DNA from: Mercurialis annua
Taxonomy: Eukaryota > Streptophyta > Magnoliopsida > Malpighiales > Euphorbiaceae
Assembly: GCF_937616625.2 (NCBI RefSeq)
Contig: NC_065572.1
Span: forward strand, 54,981,653-55,045,652
Length of the DNA: 64,000 nucleotides
Direction of reading: 5' to 3'
In this document: one piece after another, positions 47,592-60,257 of the stretch
Position numbering within the stretch: the first letter of the stretch is position 1
How the letters are laid out: the number at the start of each line of letters is the position of its first letter
The notes under the pieces: model-generated
The model's database searches: none
Told to the model about the DNA's origin: nothing
The model's input: only the letters and a program-made list of their open reading frames with translations
Made by a program: the position numbers and the translations under genes

Positions 47592-49754
47592 TGTAATACC
47601 CCAAAATATTTTAAGATAATTACGTCGTGCCACGTGTCAAGATTTCCGGTAAATTAAATTAAGGAGAATTTAATTTAATTATATCGAGAATTTAGAATAA
47701 ATTTTAATAAGTTAGTTAGCGAGATTTGAGGATTTAACTTCAGAAATTAAAATAAAATAAAATATAAATCCCGTGACAGAAATTATTTTGCCAAAGTCCG
47801 TAAAATAATTTATAGTATTAGTGGTAAAAGTTTCAAGTCAATCGGAGACCGTTTAAAATTTGGATGCGGATAGATTTTGGGCTAAATTGCAACTTTTGAA
47901 AAGTTTCAAAGACCAAGTTGCAAATTGACCATTTTATTTATGATTTCCTTCAAATGAAGGAATGGTTCAGAAGCTTAAAACCTTATCAGATTCATTTCGT
48001 TCATTTCATTGCCGTTTCCACCGTTTCTCTCGTACGATCTCCGTTTCTCGTCCGTTTTCGACGTTTAATAACTCGAATCTATCGTATTTCAAAGGGAAAT
48101 CACGGTAATCAAGTCGTTTCTCCATTTGTTTGAGTTTATTTGATTGAAAAACGGCTTAAAACGATAGGTTACGGCGAAACCGAATCGCGGTTACGTATTC
48201 GATTCGTTTTAAGCGTTTTTCTTGCGTTTCCGACTAGCTTGATTGATAATTTGATGAATCTATTGATTAGGGATGTTTAAACATTGAGTTTTAGGGTCGG
48301 AATGGCCGTTTTGGACGTCTGGAGGCGTGCCCACGAAGGGGCACGACGTGCACAACATCAGTGCACGTCGTGCAGGGGCACGACGTGCACCAATGAGGTG
48401 CACGACGTGCCCCACCCCTCCTTTGAAGGGGAATGACCCTAAAAACCTAATTTGATGATTCCCCATCCCGATATCGACTCCCGGACTCCGAAAATGCGAA
48501 ATTCGGACGTAAAACGAGTAAATTATGACTAGTTGATTGAAATGAGATAGTTTATGGATATCAATTGGTTTCATTAAGAAAACCTATATTCTCTATTGAG
48601 AATTGAATTGAGAAGTATTAAGAAACGAGAGAAGAATGATTCGTTTATCGGAAAAGATTACGTTTGAAGCACGACGGCTTATGTTTTGTGTCTTGTCGTG
48701 TCTCGAGTCTAGAGTTAATCTTAGAATAGGATTCTGATGTGAGTCAAATGTTTTGAAATTGTTTTAGATCCAGCGAGGCAAGAAGCAGCTGGACCAGGAG
48801 CTCGGGAAGCTTGACGTTCTAAAGCCCCGACGTATTTTTGGATAAGCGTTTTCAGTGAGTTTATACGATTTGCTTTTAAAGTATTTATTTAAGCAAATAT
48901 TTTATATTGCTTTATGTTGTTTTGCATGATTGCGATGCGAATTCTTTTTATGAATTGCATATGCTTGATTTGAAACCAGTATTGATCCGATGGAACGTGC
49001 TACCTATTGGGCGAAAATAGGACTGTGTGATCACCAGTTTTGATGTAACTCAGCTGGGAGCTGATGATGATTATGAAATTTACGATGGGGTTTATGATTT
49101 TGATACGAGTGAGCACTCGGCTACGGTGTAGTCTGGAGTCCCCGTATCTAGTGGCTGGGCCACCAGTGAGTTGGACTCACAATTTGATGTTAATGATTGG
49201 GTTGCTTGATCGATTAATTAGTATGTTTGAGGATTAAGGTTTCAATCGGATCCTGTACTTGGCTTCATACGATTGAATATCGTTTTATGTTTTATATGAA
49301 TACTTATTGGTAAATGTATGAACTCACTCAGTATATCCCAATATGCTGACCCCTCACAGATTTCCTTTCAGGTTAAAGACGCTTTGAAGCAACGGACTTC
49401 TATCCTACTTCCAGAAGTCTGTATTTTTGAGTATGTAAAGAAACAATACTTTACTCTTAGAGCTGCAGTAGATAAGTGTTTTGTAAGTCAGCTTGTATGT
49501 ATAGTTTTCTGTAAATATAACTTTAACGTTTTAAAGTTTTAAACGTTTACGCTTGCTGCGTTATTTTTATTATGACTGCCAGAGGATATGTGTGCCTGGC
49601 ATGTGTGCTTCTGCATGACACGTATTTATTTATGTCATGCATGACGTTTATGTTTCGAGAAAAATTATTTTACGTTTTTAGGCTTGCTACGTGTTTCGGA
49701 GCAACCACTCCCATTCCCTAGCGCCGGTCTCGGCCCTGAGATTGGGTCGTGAAA
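47592..49754 (+). repeat. 5' LTR of the chromovirus-type element
   Basis: Begins TGTAATACCCC. Ends gtcgtgaaa where the 3' LTR has gtcgtgaca, so its terminal CA is mutated. It contains four copies of the GCACGACGTGC-type palindrome at 48339-48413; the 3' LTR has six. That difference accounts for most of the 43-bp length gap. Confidence 0.92.
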
Positions 49755-49758
49755 ATGT

Positions 49759-49770
49759 TGGAATCAGAGC
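49759..49770 (+). promoter_or_regulatory. Primer binding site (tRNA-iMet type)
   Basis: TGGAATCAGAGC, four bases after the LTR, has one mismatch to the usual plant TGGTATCAGAGC, which pairs with the 3' end of initiator tRNA-Met. Confidence 0.8.
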
Positions 49771-50017
49771 ATGGTCCAGTTACCATTGCTTATGTCAGAA
49801 GAGTGATTGATTTTCCTAGGATTCTACTGCAGCACATAGGATTGAATCTTGTCTTTGTTATGTATTCGTTTGATTTTCAGAACTTTCAGCTTTCCCTCTA
49901 GGATGTGAGTCTGTCTTACGTGTGCGTTCGCATGTGATGAGATGCGCGTTTAATACGGTATGCGTTTGCGATAATATGCGATTATGTGGCTAAGTAACGC
50001 TGTTTGTCTTGGTCAGG

Positions 50018-53000
50018 ATGTCTGACCAACGACAAGAAGTAGAGCGAGCTGCCGCTGCAGCACGAAATGTTATAGAAGGGGCACATGACGTCCATCCAGA
50101 AGCTCAAGATGAGTCTTCTGTTCAGGGTGGATTTAACTTACCACCTGAAGCGGCTGGTGATGGTAGAGGCCAAGAGGCCCAGGCGCAGGCACCTGGAGTG
50201 CAAGCGCAAGCCCAACAACCTAATGTTGTGGGTTTCGATCTGAACCAGTTTCTTACTGGAATTGCGGCTATGCAAGCTAATCAGGCTGAGGTGCAGAACA
50301 AGCATCGTGAACAACTACAGCAGCAACAGCTATGCAATGTTGCTTTCACTAATCGAGATATCGTCTTGGCTTATATGCGCCTTAAGCCAACTAAGTTTGA
50401 CGGCTCAGGCGATGCTCTCGATTTCCTTGAAGAAGTAGAACGTAACGCTCGACGCCTGCAAGCTAATAAGAGACAGACCATCATTATGGTGGAAATGTCA
50501 ATGAAAGGACCTGCGAAAGATTGGTTTCAGCAGCACATTCAGCCAACTACGGATACTATGACCTGGGCTGAATTCGCAAACCACTTTAGAGAGTACTTTT
50601 TGCCATATGCGGTGACGGAAAGTTATCGAAGTCAGTGGTTGACCCTAAGTAAAGGCAATCGGTCTGTGCAAGAGTTTGTGACGGAGTTTACCAGAGTGAG
50701 TAGATTTGCACCAGACCTGACTGCAGACCCAGTTAGAGTGAATTCGAGGTTTGTAGAGGATCTAGGAGCTGACTTTATGAGTCTGACATCTGATATCGGA
50801 AGAACCCTAGTGCAACTGATCGACAACGCTAGGCAAATGGAAGTTTCTCTGATCCGTTTTGGGAAGATTCCCGATCCTTCCTATGTTGCGCCTGTGAGGA
50901 GTGATGTGTTCCGTAGCGTACAGAGTGCACCTACCCAATCATATGTTAGGAGTTATTCTCGACCCCCATCACGTCAGCAGAGAAATAAGAAAGCTCGGTA
51001 TGGAACTAGAGTCAGTACCTCAGGCACCGGATTTAGTGCCAGATCTATGAGTGATATGGGAGGCGGAGTTCCTTTATGTTTGAACTATAATAGGAGGCAC
51101 TACGGCGCGTGCTACATTGCTAGCGGAGCGTGTTTTAACTGTGGTCAGCGGGGCCATTTTGCTAGAGATTGTCCGAGGCAGATGCCCCAGGGTTCGATGA
51201 CTACTGTAGTACAGCCTTCTTATCAACAGCAGAGGAACGCACAGCAGGCAGCATCAGGGTACGATCAGACAGGGAGTACCTTCACTGGCCAGAGAGGCCG
51301 TGGTTACGCAAATCGAGGAGGAAGGAATGGCGGAGGTCGTGGTACTGGTCAAACTTCGCAGGCTGGCGGGAGTCAGGCTAGGGTCTTTGCACTGAATCCT
51401 CAGGAGGCTCAGGCTTCCAATGCTGTGGTGCAAGGTACCTTTCCTATCGCTTCTCAAGATGCATTAGTTTTATTTGATCCGGGCGCTACGCATTCGTTTG
51501 TTTCGCCTAGCTTTGCTAGTAAGTTAGGAGTGCAACCAGCGTATCTTAGGAATCCCTTATCAGTAGCTACCCCAGTCGGAGAGAGTGTGGAAGTTAGTAT
51601 CGTTTATCCGTCTTGTCCTGTGAGAATTCAAGGACGAGATTTGTTAGTTGACTTGACTTTACTCGGGGTATTAGTTTTTGACGTCATATTAGGAATGGAT
51701 TGGCTAGCTCGGCACTACGCCAATGTGGATTGCCGGAAGAAGACAGTAACGTTTAACACGCCTGGAATTAAAGCGGTATCAATTCAGGGTGATAAGATGA
51801 AATCTTCTATGAGTATTGTCTCAGCTATTAAAGCTTGTCGCATGTTAAAGAAGGGATGTCAAGGATTCTTAGCGATAGTACGAGACGTGGAAAAGAAAGG
51901 TGTAAATTAAAGCGACGTACCAGTGGTGTCAAAATATCCAGACGTTTTTCCAGAGGAATTACCTGGATTACCCCCAGATCGCGAGATTGAGTTCTGCATC
52001 GAATTGGCTCCTGGCACGAAGCCAATATCGATACCTCCTTATCGTATGGCACCAGCAGAACTTAAAGAATTAAAAGATCAATTAGAAGAGTTGTTCGATC
52101 GCGGTTTCATCAGACCGAGTGTATCCCCATAGGGTGCACCAGTGCTATTTGTGAAAAAGAAGGATGGATCGCTTCGACTATGCATCGATTATCGACAGCT
52201 GAATAAGGTGACGATCAAGAATAAGTATCCGTTACCTAGAATCGACGATTTATTCGATCAGTTACAAGAAGCGAAGTTTTTCTCCAAGATTGACCTGAGA
52301 TCAGGCTATCATCAGCTAAAGATTCGCGATGATGATGTTCAGAAGACTGCTTTTCGAACTCGATACGTTCATTACGAGTTCCTCGTTATGTCATTCGGAT
52401 TGACGAACGCTCCAGCAGCCTTCATGGATCTGATGAATAGAATATTCAAACCGTACTTGGATCAGTTCGTGATCGTGTTCATCGATGACATTTTGATATA
52501 TTCGCGTACAGAAGAAGAGCATGCACAACATTTGCGGATAGTACTACAGATGCTAAGAGAGCATCAGCTTTACGCCAAATTCTCGAAATGTGAATTTTGG
52601 CTAACGGAAGCGGCTTTCTTGGGTCATGTGGTATCACAAAGCGGTATTAAGGTTGACCCAAAGAAGATCGAAGCTGTAATAGAATGGAAGCGACCTGAAT
52701 CAGTTACAGAAGTTCGAAGTTTCTTAGGTTTAGCGGGATACTACAGACGATTTGTACATGACTTTTCAAAGATCGCTGTACCTTTGACGGAGCTAACTCA
52801 GAAGAACGCGAAGTTCAACTGGACGGACCAGTGTGAGCTCAGTTTTCTGAAATTGAAAGAGTGTTTGACGACGGCACCAGTCTTAGTGCTACCAGAAGGA
52901 ACGGAAGGATTCACAATTTACTGTGATGCCTCAAGAGTTGGACTGGGGTGCGTCCTTATGCAACACGGTAGAGTAATCGCATACGCTTCGCGACAGCTCA

Positions 53001-54942
53001 AGAAGCACGAAACGAACTGCCCGACGCATGATCTAGAACTAGCAGCGGTGATTTCGCGCTAAAGATCTGGAGACATTATTTATACGGCGCTACGTGCGAG
53101 ATCTTTACAGATCATAAAAGTTTGAAGTACATTTTCTACCAACGAGAGTTAAACCTCAGACAGCGACGATGGATGGAATTACTGAAAGACTATGACTGCA
53201 CGATACAATACCATCCAGGCAAGGCCAACGTAGTGGCAGATGCCTTAAGCAGGAAGTCGGCAGGAAGTCTCGCGCACGTTTCAACGACATAGCAGAGACC
53301 ATTAATCAATGAGATTCACACGATGTTTAGCCAAGGGGTTGAGTTCGAGATTTCATCTCTCGGAAACCTAATGGCTCAGCTAAAGATATGATCGACATTG
53401 ATAGATCAGATTAAAGAATTGCAAATAGACGACCCTCAATTAAAGCATCTAATTGAGGAAGTTCAACAAGGAAAGAGTCAAGATTTCAGTATCGTCAACG
53501 GAATACTGAAGTACGACAATCGAATGTGCATTCCAGATGTGGAAGACTTAAGACAGAAGATCATGGAAGAAACCCATGGAACGATGTATAGCGTTCATCC
53601 TGGTTCCACGAAGATGTACCATGACATCAAGACAACGTACTGGTGGAGCGGAATGAAGAAAGATATCGCAGAGTTTGTGGCTAAATGCCCGACTTGTCAG
53701 CAAGTCAAATTGGAACATCAGCGACCTTACGGATTTCTTCAGCCGCTACCCATCCCGGAGTGGAAATGGGAGCAAATCACGATGGATTTCGTAGTTGGGT
53801 TACCCAAGACGCAGAAAGGTTTTGATTCTATTTGGGTAATCGTGGATCGCTTGACAAAGTCAGCGCACTTCATTCCTATAAAGACGACTTATTCTGCAGC
53901 AAAGTTAACGGAGATTTACATCGATAAGATTGTGAGCCTACACGGAGTTCCCGTGTCAATCGTTTCCGACAGAGGTTCTATATTTACCTCTCATTTCTGG
54001 AAAAGCTTACAAGACGCGTTAGGAACACGATTGAATTTCAGCACTGCGTTTCATCCTCAGACGGACGGTTAGTCTGAGCGGACGATTCAAACGTTAGAAG
54101 ATATGCTTCGACTATGCGTATTAGACTTTGGAGGTAGTTGGGATGCGTACCTACCTCTAGTCGAATTCGCCTACAACAACAGTTATCACTCGAGCATCGA
54201 GATGGCTCCATACGAAGCGTTGTACGGGCGTAAATGTCGATCCCCTATCTGTTGGGATGAAGTCGGCGAACGGAAGCTCACTGGAGCAGAGATCATCCAG
54301 ATTACGTTAGAGAAAATACCGTTAATAAAGCAGCGTTTGGCTACTGCTTCCAGTCGACAAAAGAGTTATGCAGACCCCAAGAGAAAAGATATCGAATTTC
54401 AGATCGGAGATTACGTGTTTCTCAAAGTATCACCGATGAAGGGAGTTATTCGTTTCGGAAAGAAGGGCAAGTTAGCTCCGAGGTATATCGGACCATATCA
54501 GATCGTGGAGCGCATAGGCTCAGTTGCCTACAAGCTGGATCTGCCACCGGAGATGTTGCAAGTTCATCCTGTCTTCCATATTTCCATGCTTAGAAAATAT
54601 GTACCAGACCCTTCTCGAATAATTCAACCACAAGTGGTGGATGTAAGCGAGGAACTAACTTACGAAGAACGGCCAGTGCAGATTGTCGACACGCAAATAC
54701 GACAATTGCGAACAAAGAGAATTCCGATGGTGAAAGTTCTTTGGAGAAGTCAGTCCATAGAAGAGTGCACGTGGGAGACAGAAGAGGATATGAGACAGAA
54801 GTACCCATATCTTTTCACTCAAGGTATGTGGCTAAATTTTAAATTCGAGGACGAATTTATTTTAAGGGAGGGTGAATGTAATACCCCAAAATATTTTAAG
54901 ATAATTACGTCATGCCACGTGTCAAGATTTCCGATAAATTAA
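50018..54942 (+). pseudogene. gag-pol polyprotein with chromodomain, five stops and one frameshift
   Basis: The ATG at 50018 starts gag. In order: Gln/Ala-rich N-terminus, capsid region (about 50390-50850), CCHC knuckle CFNCGQRGHFARDC (51131-51172), and protease D-P-G-A at 51476 (usually D-S-G-A). RT has FIDD at 52478-52489, followed by RNase H. Integrase has HHCC zinc finger (about 53595-53705), D64-type MDFVVGLP and second D in SDRGS, then the E region after 54070. A GPY-like segment and a C-terminal chromodomain (about 54660-54815) follow. Stops: 51908, 52130, 53290, 53389, 54070. A 1-nt deletion near 53052 shifts the frame and creates a TAA at 53060. The last frame stays open into the 3' LTR. 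Confidence 0.92.
54864..54876 (+). promoter_or_regulatory. Polypurine tract
   Basis: aagggagggtgaa, mostly purine, directly before the 3' LTR TG. It primes plus-strand synthesis in LTR retrotransposons. Confidence 0.75.
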
Positions 54943-57082
54943 ATTAAGGAGAATTTAATTTAATTATATCGGGAATTTAGAATAAATTTTAATAAGTTAG
55001 TTAGCGGGATTTGAGGATTTAACTTCAGAAATTAATATAAAATAAAATATAAATCCCGTGACGGAAATTATTTTGCCAAAGTCCGCAAAATAATTTATAG
55101 TATTAGTGGTAAAAGTTTCGAGTCACTCGGAGACCGTTTAAAATTTGGACGCGGATAGGTTTTGGGCTAAATTGCAACTTTTGAAAAGTTTCAAGGACCA
55201 AGTTGCAAATTGACCATTTTATTTATGATTTCCTTCAAATGAAGGAATGGTTCAGAAGCTTAAAACCTTATCAGATTCATTTCGTTCATTTCATCGCCGT
55301 TTCCACCGTTTCTCTCGTACGATCTCCGTTTCTCGTCCGTTTTCGACGTTTAATAACTCGAATCGATCATATTTCAAAGGGAAATCACGGTAAGCAAGTC
55401 GTTTCTCCATTTGTTTGAGTTTATTTGATGGGAAAACGGTTTAAAACGATAGGTTACGGCGAAACCGAATCGCGATTACGTATTCGATTCGTTTTAAGCG
55501 TTTTTCTTGCGTTTCCGACTAGCTTGATTGATAATTTGATGAATCTATTGATTAGGGATGTTGAAACATTGAGTTTTAGGGTCGGAATGGCCGTTTTGGA
55601 CGTCTGGAGGCGTGCCCACGAAGGGGGCACGACGTGCACAACATCAGTGCACGTCGTGCAGGGGCACGACGTGCACCAATGAGGTGCACGACGTGCACCC
55701 AAGGTGCACGACGCGCACTAGGGGTTGCACGACGTGCACCACCCTTCCTTTGAAGGGGAATGACCCTAAAAACCTAATTTGACGATTCCCCATCCCGATA
55801 TCGACTCCCGGACTCCGAAAATGCGAAATTCGGACGTAAAACGAGTAAATTATGACTAGTTGATTGGAATGAGATAGTTTGTGGATATCAATTGGTTTCA
55901 TTTAGAAAACCTATATTCTCTATTGAGAATAGAATTGAGAAGTATTAAGAAACGAGAGAAGAATGATTCGTTTATCGGAAAAGATTACGTTTGAAGCACG
56001 ACGACTTATGTTTTGTGTCTTGTCGTGTCTCGAGTCTAGAGTTAATCTTAGAATAGGATTCTGATGTGAGTCAAATGTTTTGAAATTGTTTTAGATCCAG
56101 CGAGGCAAGAAGCAGCTGGACCAGGAGCTCGGGAAGCTTGACGTTCTAAAGCCCCGACGTATTTTTGGATAAGCGTTTTCAGTGAGTTTATACGATTTGC
56201 TTTTAAAGTATTTATTTAAGCAAATATTTTATATTGCTTTATGTTGTTTTGCATGATTGCGATGCGAATTCTTTTTATGAATTGCATATGCTTGATTTGA
56301 AACCAGTATTGATCCGATGGAACGTGCTACCTATTGGGCGAAAATAGGACTGTGTGATCACCAGTTTTGATGTAACTCAGCTGGGAGCTGATGATGATTA
56401 TGAAATTTACGATGGGGTTTATGATTTTGATACGAGTGAGCACTCGGCTACGATGTAGTCTGGAGTCCCCGTATCTAGTGGCTGGGCCACCAGTGAGTTG
56501 GACTCACAATTTGATGTTAATGATTGGGTTGCTTGATCGATTAATTAGTATGTTTGAGGATTAAGGTTTCAATCGGATCCCGTACTTGGCTGCATTCGAT
56601 TGAATATCGTTTTATGTTTTATATGAATACTTATTGGTAAATGTATGAACTCACTCAGTATATCCCAATATACTGACCCCTCACAGATTTCCTTTCAGGT
56701 TAAAGACGCTTTGAAGCAACAGACTTCTATCCTACTTCCAGAAGTCTGTATTTTTGAGTATGTAAAGAAACAGTACTTTACTCTTAGAGCTGCAGTAGAT
56801 AAGTAATTTGTAAGTCAGCTTGTATGTATAGTTTTCTGTAAATATAACTTTAACGTTTTAAAGTTTTAAACGTTTACCGCTTGCTGCGTTATTTTTATTG
56901 TGACTGCCAGAGGATATGTGTGCCTGGCATGTGTGCTTCTGCATGACACGTATTTATTTATGTCATGCATGACGTTTATGTTTCGAGAAAAATTATTTTA
57001 CGTTTTTAGGCTTGCTACGGGTTTTGGAGCAACCACTCCCATTCCCTAGCGCCGGTCTCGGCCCTGAGATTGGGTCGTGACA
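54877..57082 (+). repeat. 3' LTR of the chromovirus-type element
   Basis: TG…CA ends intact. Near identity with the 5' LTR apart from scattered substitutions and two extra palindrome units (55626-55740). Confidence 0.93.
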
Positions 57083-57275
57083 GGTATGCTAACCTTTAGG
57101 GTGGGAGAAGAAAAAGAAGAATTTAACATAAGTATACACCTAAAGAAATCTGAAATTTTATTCCTATAGAGTTGACATAGTTAATGAAATTATGAATGGA
57201 ACTCTTATAACAGAATCAATTAAAGAGCCATTTGAAGCATTTTTTTCTCTATATTTAAAAGAAAAAAATGAGGTG
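57083..57275 (+). pseudogene. Athila-like protease relic, right part
   Basis: After the GGTAT duplication the frame continues MLTFRVGEEKEEFNI, the expected sequel to LIDVKSG at 47563-47586. Joining across the insertion leaves one GGTAT and restores reading, which supports the insertion model. Later part unclear. Confidence 0.65.
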
Positions 57276-57740
57276 GGGGGAATCATTAATTTGGTGCATA
57301 ATTTTCCGTTGAACCTCTCAGATTGCAGTCGATTTTTTCAATATTTCCCGAGTGGATTTCCCAAAACTTTATTTCTCCGACTTGTTTCATCGTTGATCCT
57401 TCACATGGGAGTTCGAGTATTTCGTCTATTGTTAGCAACTCTGCTAGTTCCAAAAGGTGACACGCTTCTTCCTCCTTTTGGCTTCCTGTGACCACCATGG
57501 TTCCCTCTTTCATGGGGATTATCATTCTCCTATTCTTGATATCGATGGACACTCTTGAATCATAGAGAAATGGTCATCCGAATATGAGGTCGTACGAGAG
57601 TCTCCTCTTCACTATCCATAATGGGTAGGTGATCATCCTTTCTCGTCCCTCTAAATCTTTAAAGACCAATCATATCTCCGTCGTCCCTATAGCTGGTAAC
57701 CGTGCTCCTCCTATTCCTCTGAGAACTTTGAGTTATTTTC
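57276..57740 (-). pseudogene. Ty3-type protease-region fragment, minus strand
   Basis: Minus-strand frames read LKVLRGIGGARLPAIG, 'RRLSYDLIFG' and SIDIKNRRMIIP. The 'SYDLIFGRP'-type core is seen near the end of Ty3 protease domains, before RT. The conserved Arg after Gly is a stop (about 57568), and other breaks exist. Confidence 0.5.
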
Positions 57741-57829
57741 TTATCCGAATCAAGTTCCTCTGAGAACATTGTTTCTTTTGAGCAATGTGGGATTTGTGTG
57801 CTTTGTGGCATTTTGGTCTTATTCCATCA

Positions 57830-59257
57830 GTATGGTCCCGAGATAATTCAACCGAGTTAAACTATATCATGTGACATAATCCCGGGATAGTTCCACCGAG
57901 TTGATTTATGCCACTTTTTAAATCCAACGATCGATGTGAATCCCGAGATAATTCCACCGAGTTAAATCACTAGATATAGGTCTCAAAATAGTTCCACCGA
58001 GTTAACATCGTATATATATAACTTTCTTCTTATCAAAATCAATCACATATAGAAGACAAATACAATAGACTTACCCTGATACCGGTGATCACACAGTCCT
58101 ATTGACGCCATAGGTAGCTCGTTTCCTCGGATCATCATATCAGAAATCACACTTTATAAACAAACTATTATAAGATAAACATATCACCAAAAACATAGAA
58201 TATGCAATGCGTTTAATATACTAATAACACAAAACAACACTTAGAATAATTATACACAAAAGTAAATAGCATACTAACAGACACCGCTATTTCCAATTCA
58301 CTATGTACATAAAAACCATCAAGCTCCTAATCCGATAGCTGGCTGACATATCGAATCCTTAGAATTCAATCCTACAAATTCAGAATTTATTGGAGGATTT
58401 CCGAGACAAGATTATAATTAGAAGAACGAGAAAATCGACCGAAGCACAACAAACCAAACATGTCGTTTTGGAACAAAACTTAAGTCGTGAATTTATTCTG
58501 TTTTTTGATTGAATTTTTCAAAACAAAACCGACAAAGTTTAAAAGTGCATCGATATCTTCGATTTGACATAAATAACGTCGAATTTTGATATCTGAGAAG
58601 AGAGATATCGACCAAACAAACTTGACGTATCGAAACCGTTTTTAGAGAATATATCGATCAAAGAAGAATTTTTTTCTTATATATAGACTCGCCATGTGTC
58701 GCAGCGCATGCATGACATGTGTCGCGACACATGTATGACACGTGTCGCAGCACATGCGCCACGTGGCGCGGCGTGTCACTTCGCATTTGTCGCGGCATGT
58801 GCGCCACGTGTTGCTGCGCATGCACGCCGCATGTTGCTTCTTGTACACGTCATGTGTCTCCAACCTTGCACGCCACATTTCTCCTCCCTGGCACGCCATG
58901 TGCCTCTTTTATATTACGCTACGTGTCCTTACTCGTTTGCTTCTATATTCTTAAATTTTTTATGTCCAAAGTTTCGAATTTTAACGTTTTTATTTTCGAG
59001 AACTTTTCTTAAATTTTTTACTCTCCATTTAGAGATGCATATTATACTAATTCTTTTAGTTTTTCTTAGTCCCGCTCATACCCATTATAATGAATAATAA
59101 TTTCCAAACTATATTATTATTTTGCGAGAAGTAAATTAGACCCATTTCGGTCTATATCTTTAATACCTTAACTTATATTAGACTTCCCCGACTTTAATTA
59201 TCGCGATTTAAAACACGTGGCATAACTTTAATACCTTAAAAATTACAGAGTATTACA
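57830..59257 (-). repeat. Ty3-type LTR relic, minus strand
   Basis: On the minus strand it starts TGTAATACTC and reaches TATGCCACGTG, as the LTR at 54877 does (TGTAATACCCC … CATGCCACGTG). At 58090-58135 the inverse of 'acctattgggcgaaaatagg' and 'actgtgtgatcacc' of that LTR is recognisable. At 57838-58000 four copies of 'cgagataattccaccgag' occur. A 58690-58910 block of tandem 'catgtgtcgc'-type palindromes resembles the blocks in the other LTRs. The 3' LTR end is missing or not recognised. Confidence 0.6.
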
Positions 59258-59288
59258 ATAATATTCTTTTGCAAGTTAAACAGCCGTT

Positions 59289-59436
59289 CACTACTAGAAA
59301 AAGTTTTTAGCAACAGATTTTTCCGTCGCTAAAGGTTGAAATCCATTGGTAAATTAAATTTTCTGTTGGTAAAAGACTTAAATCCGTCGCTAAATTAAAA
59401 AAATTTCAGTCGGTAATTCGCTGTTTTCTAGTAGTG
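59289..59436. mobile_element. Complete 148-bp CACTA MITE, TSD GTT
   Basis: Starts CACTACTAGAAAA and ends TTTTCTAGTAGTG, perfect 13-bp TIRs. GTT lies at 59286-59288 and 59437-59439, the 3-bp CACTA TSD. Subterminal 'tccgtcgctaa' motifs match the CACTA remnant at 43984. Nothing is seen in 59440-59663. Confidence 0.93.
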
Positions 59437-59668
59437 GTTGAGAAGTCGGACTCTATCAATAATATTCAAGCAAATTATCCTCTGCTCGAGATAAAGTGCT
59501 AGCGTTATTAATATGACCCATCATCCCATAAAAAAAAATTCGGTAGGTTTTCATAAAGAAACGAAACCTAGTGCACGTTTTTATCATCGACATTTATAAA
59601 TCCTTGAGGTAAGGGTTTAAACACATCAACTCCATTTAGATATGTACATTTTATTGACGCCAAAGGGG

Positions 59669-60199
59669 TGTTGGGTTTTCTAGGTTCATAACGCAGCGGG
59701 ATTTCAAAAATTTATCTAAAACCCAAACCAAGATCCATGTAATTCGAATAAATAGATTAACTACAAAATTAATATTTACTTGTATGTCGAATTCAACAGC
59801 AATGTAGGAAGGAAGGAGGTGGTTCACTTTGGTGATACCTGGCCTCGGATCAGAAACGCCTCCAAAAGAATGCGTCATCTACGAGTATCCACACGAAAAA
59901 ACCTTAGCCAAAACTAGTGCTTGTGTGCTAGCACTAATTGCTTCACAAGCAATTTTGAATTTTAGTGATTTAGTGAATAATGGATTTCGTCATTCTCAAA
60001 CCAATTGCTTAATGTGTATTTATAGTGATACAACAACACTAGGGTTTGAGACAAATTTGAATTTCAATCTCATTGCAATTCTACAAGTTTATGTTTATCA
60101 AAAACTCCTTTTTTGATAATCATCCATATATATTAATTACTATATTTATTATCTTCCAAAAATAATAAATTAAGAAAAACACTTATCCTTAAATTTCGA

Positions 60200-60257
<58 letters not shown>

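Larger units (their letters stand above)
47592..57082 (+). mobile_element. Complete Ty3 chromovirus-type LTR retrotransposon (9.5 kb), TSD GGTAT
   Basis: Five-base repeats GGTAT lie at 47587-47591 and 57083-57087. LTRs of 2163 and 2206 bp are nearly identical. A tRNA-Met-like primer site, gag-protease-RT-RNaseH-integrase-chromodomain order and a polypurine tract are all present. Long LTRs plus a C-terminal chromodomain suggest the Tekay/Del clade. Coding is interrupted by five stops and one frameshift, so it is non-autonomous now. It is inserted in an Athila-like relic whose reading frame continues across the site. Confidence 0.93.

Noticed and set aside
48260..48574. 104-codon minus-strand ORF in the 5' LTR
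   Set aside because: Runs through the palindrome block; the 3' LTR copy differs in length and frame, so it is not a conserved gene.
58642..59097. Overlapping Cys/His/Arg-rich ORFs on both strands
   Set aside because: Products of the tandem palindromes in the LTR relic, not zinc-finger proteins.
46714..59436. CACTA element spanning from 43984 to the terminus at 59436
   Set aside because: The terminus at 59436 pairs with its own left end at 59289 and has its own GTT duplication, so it is a separate 148-bp element.
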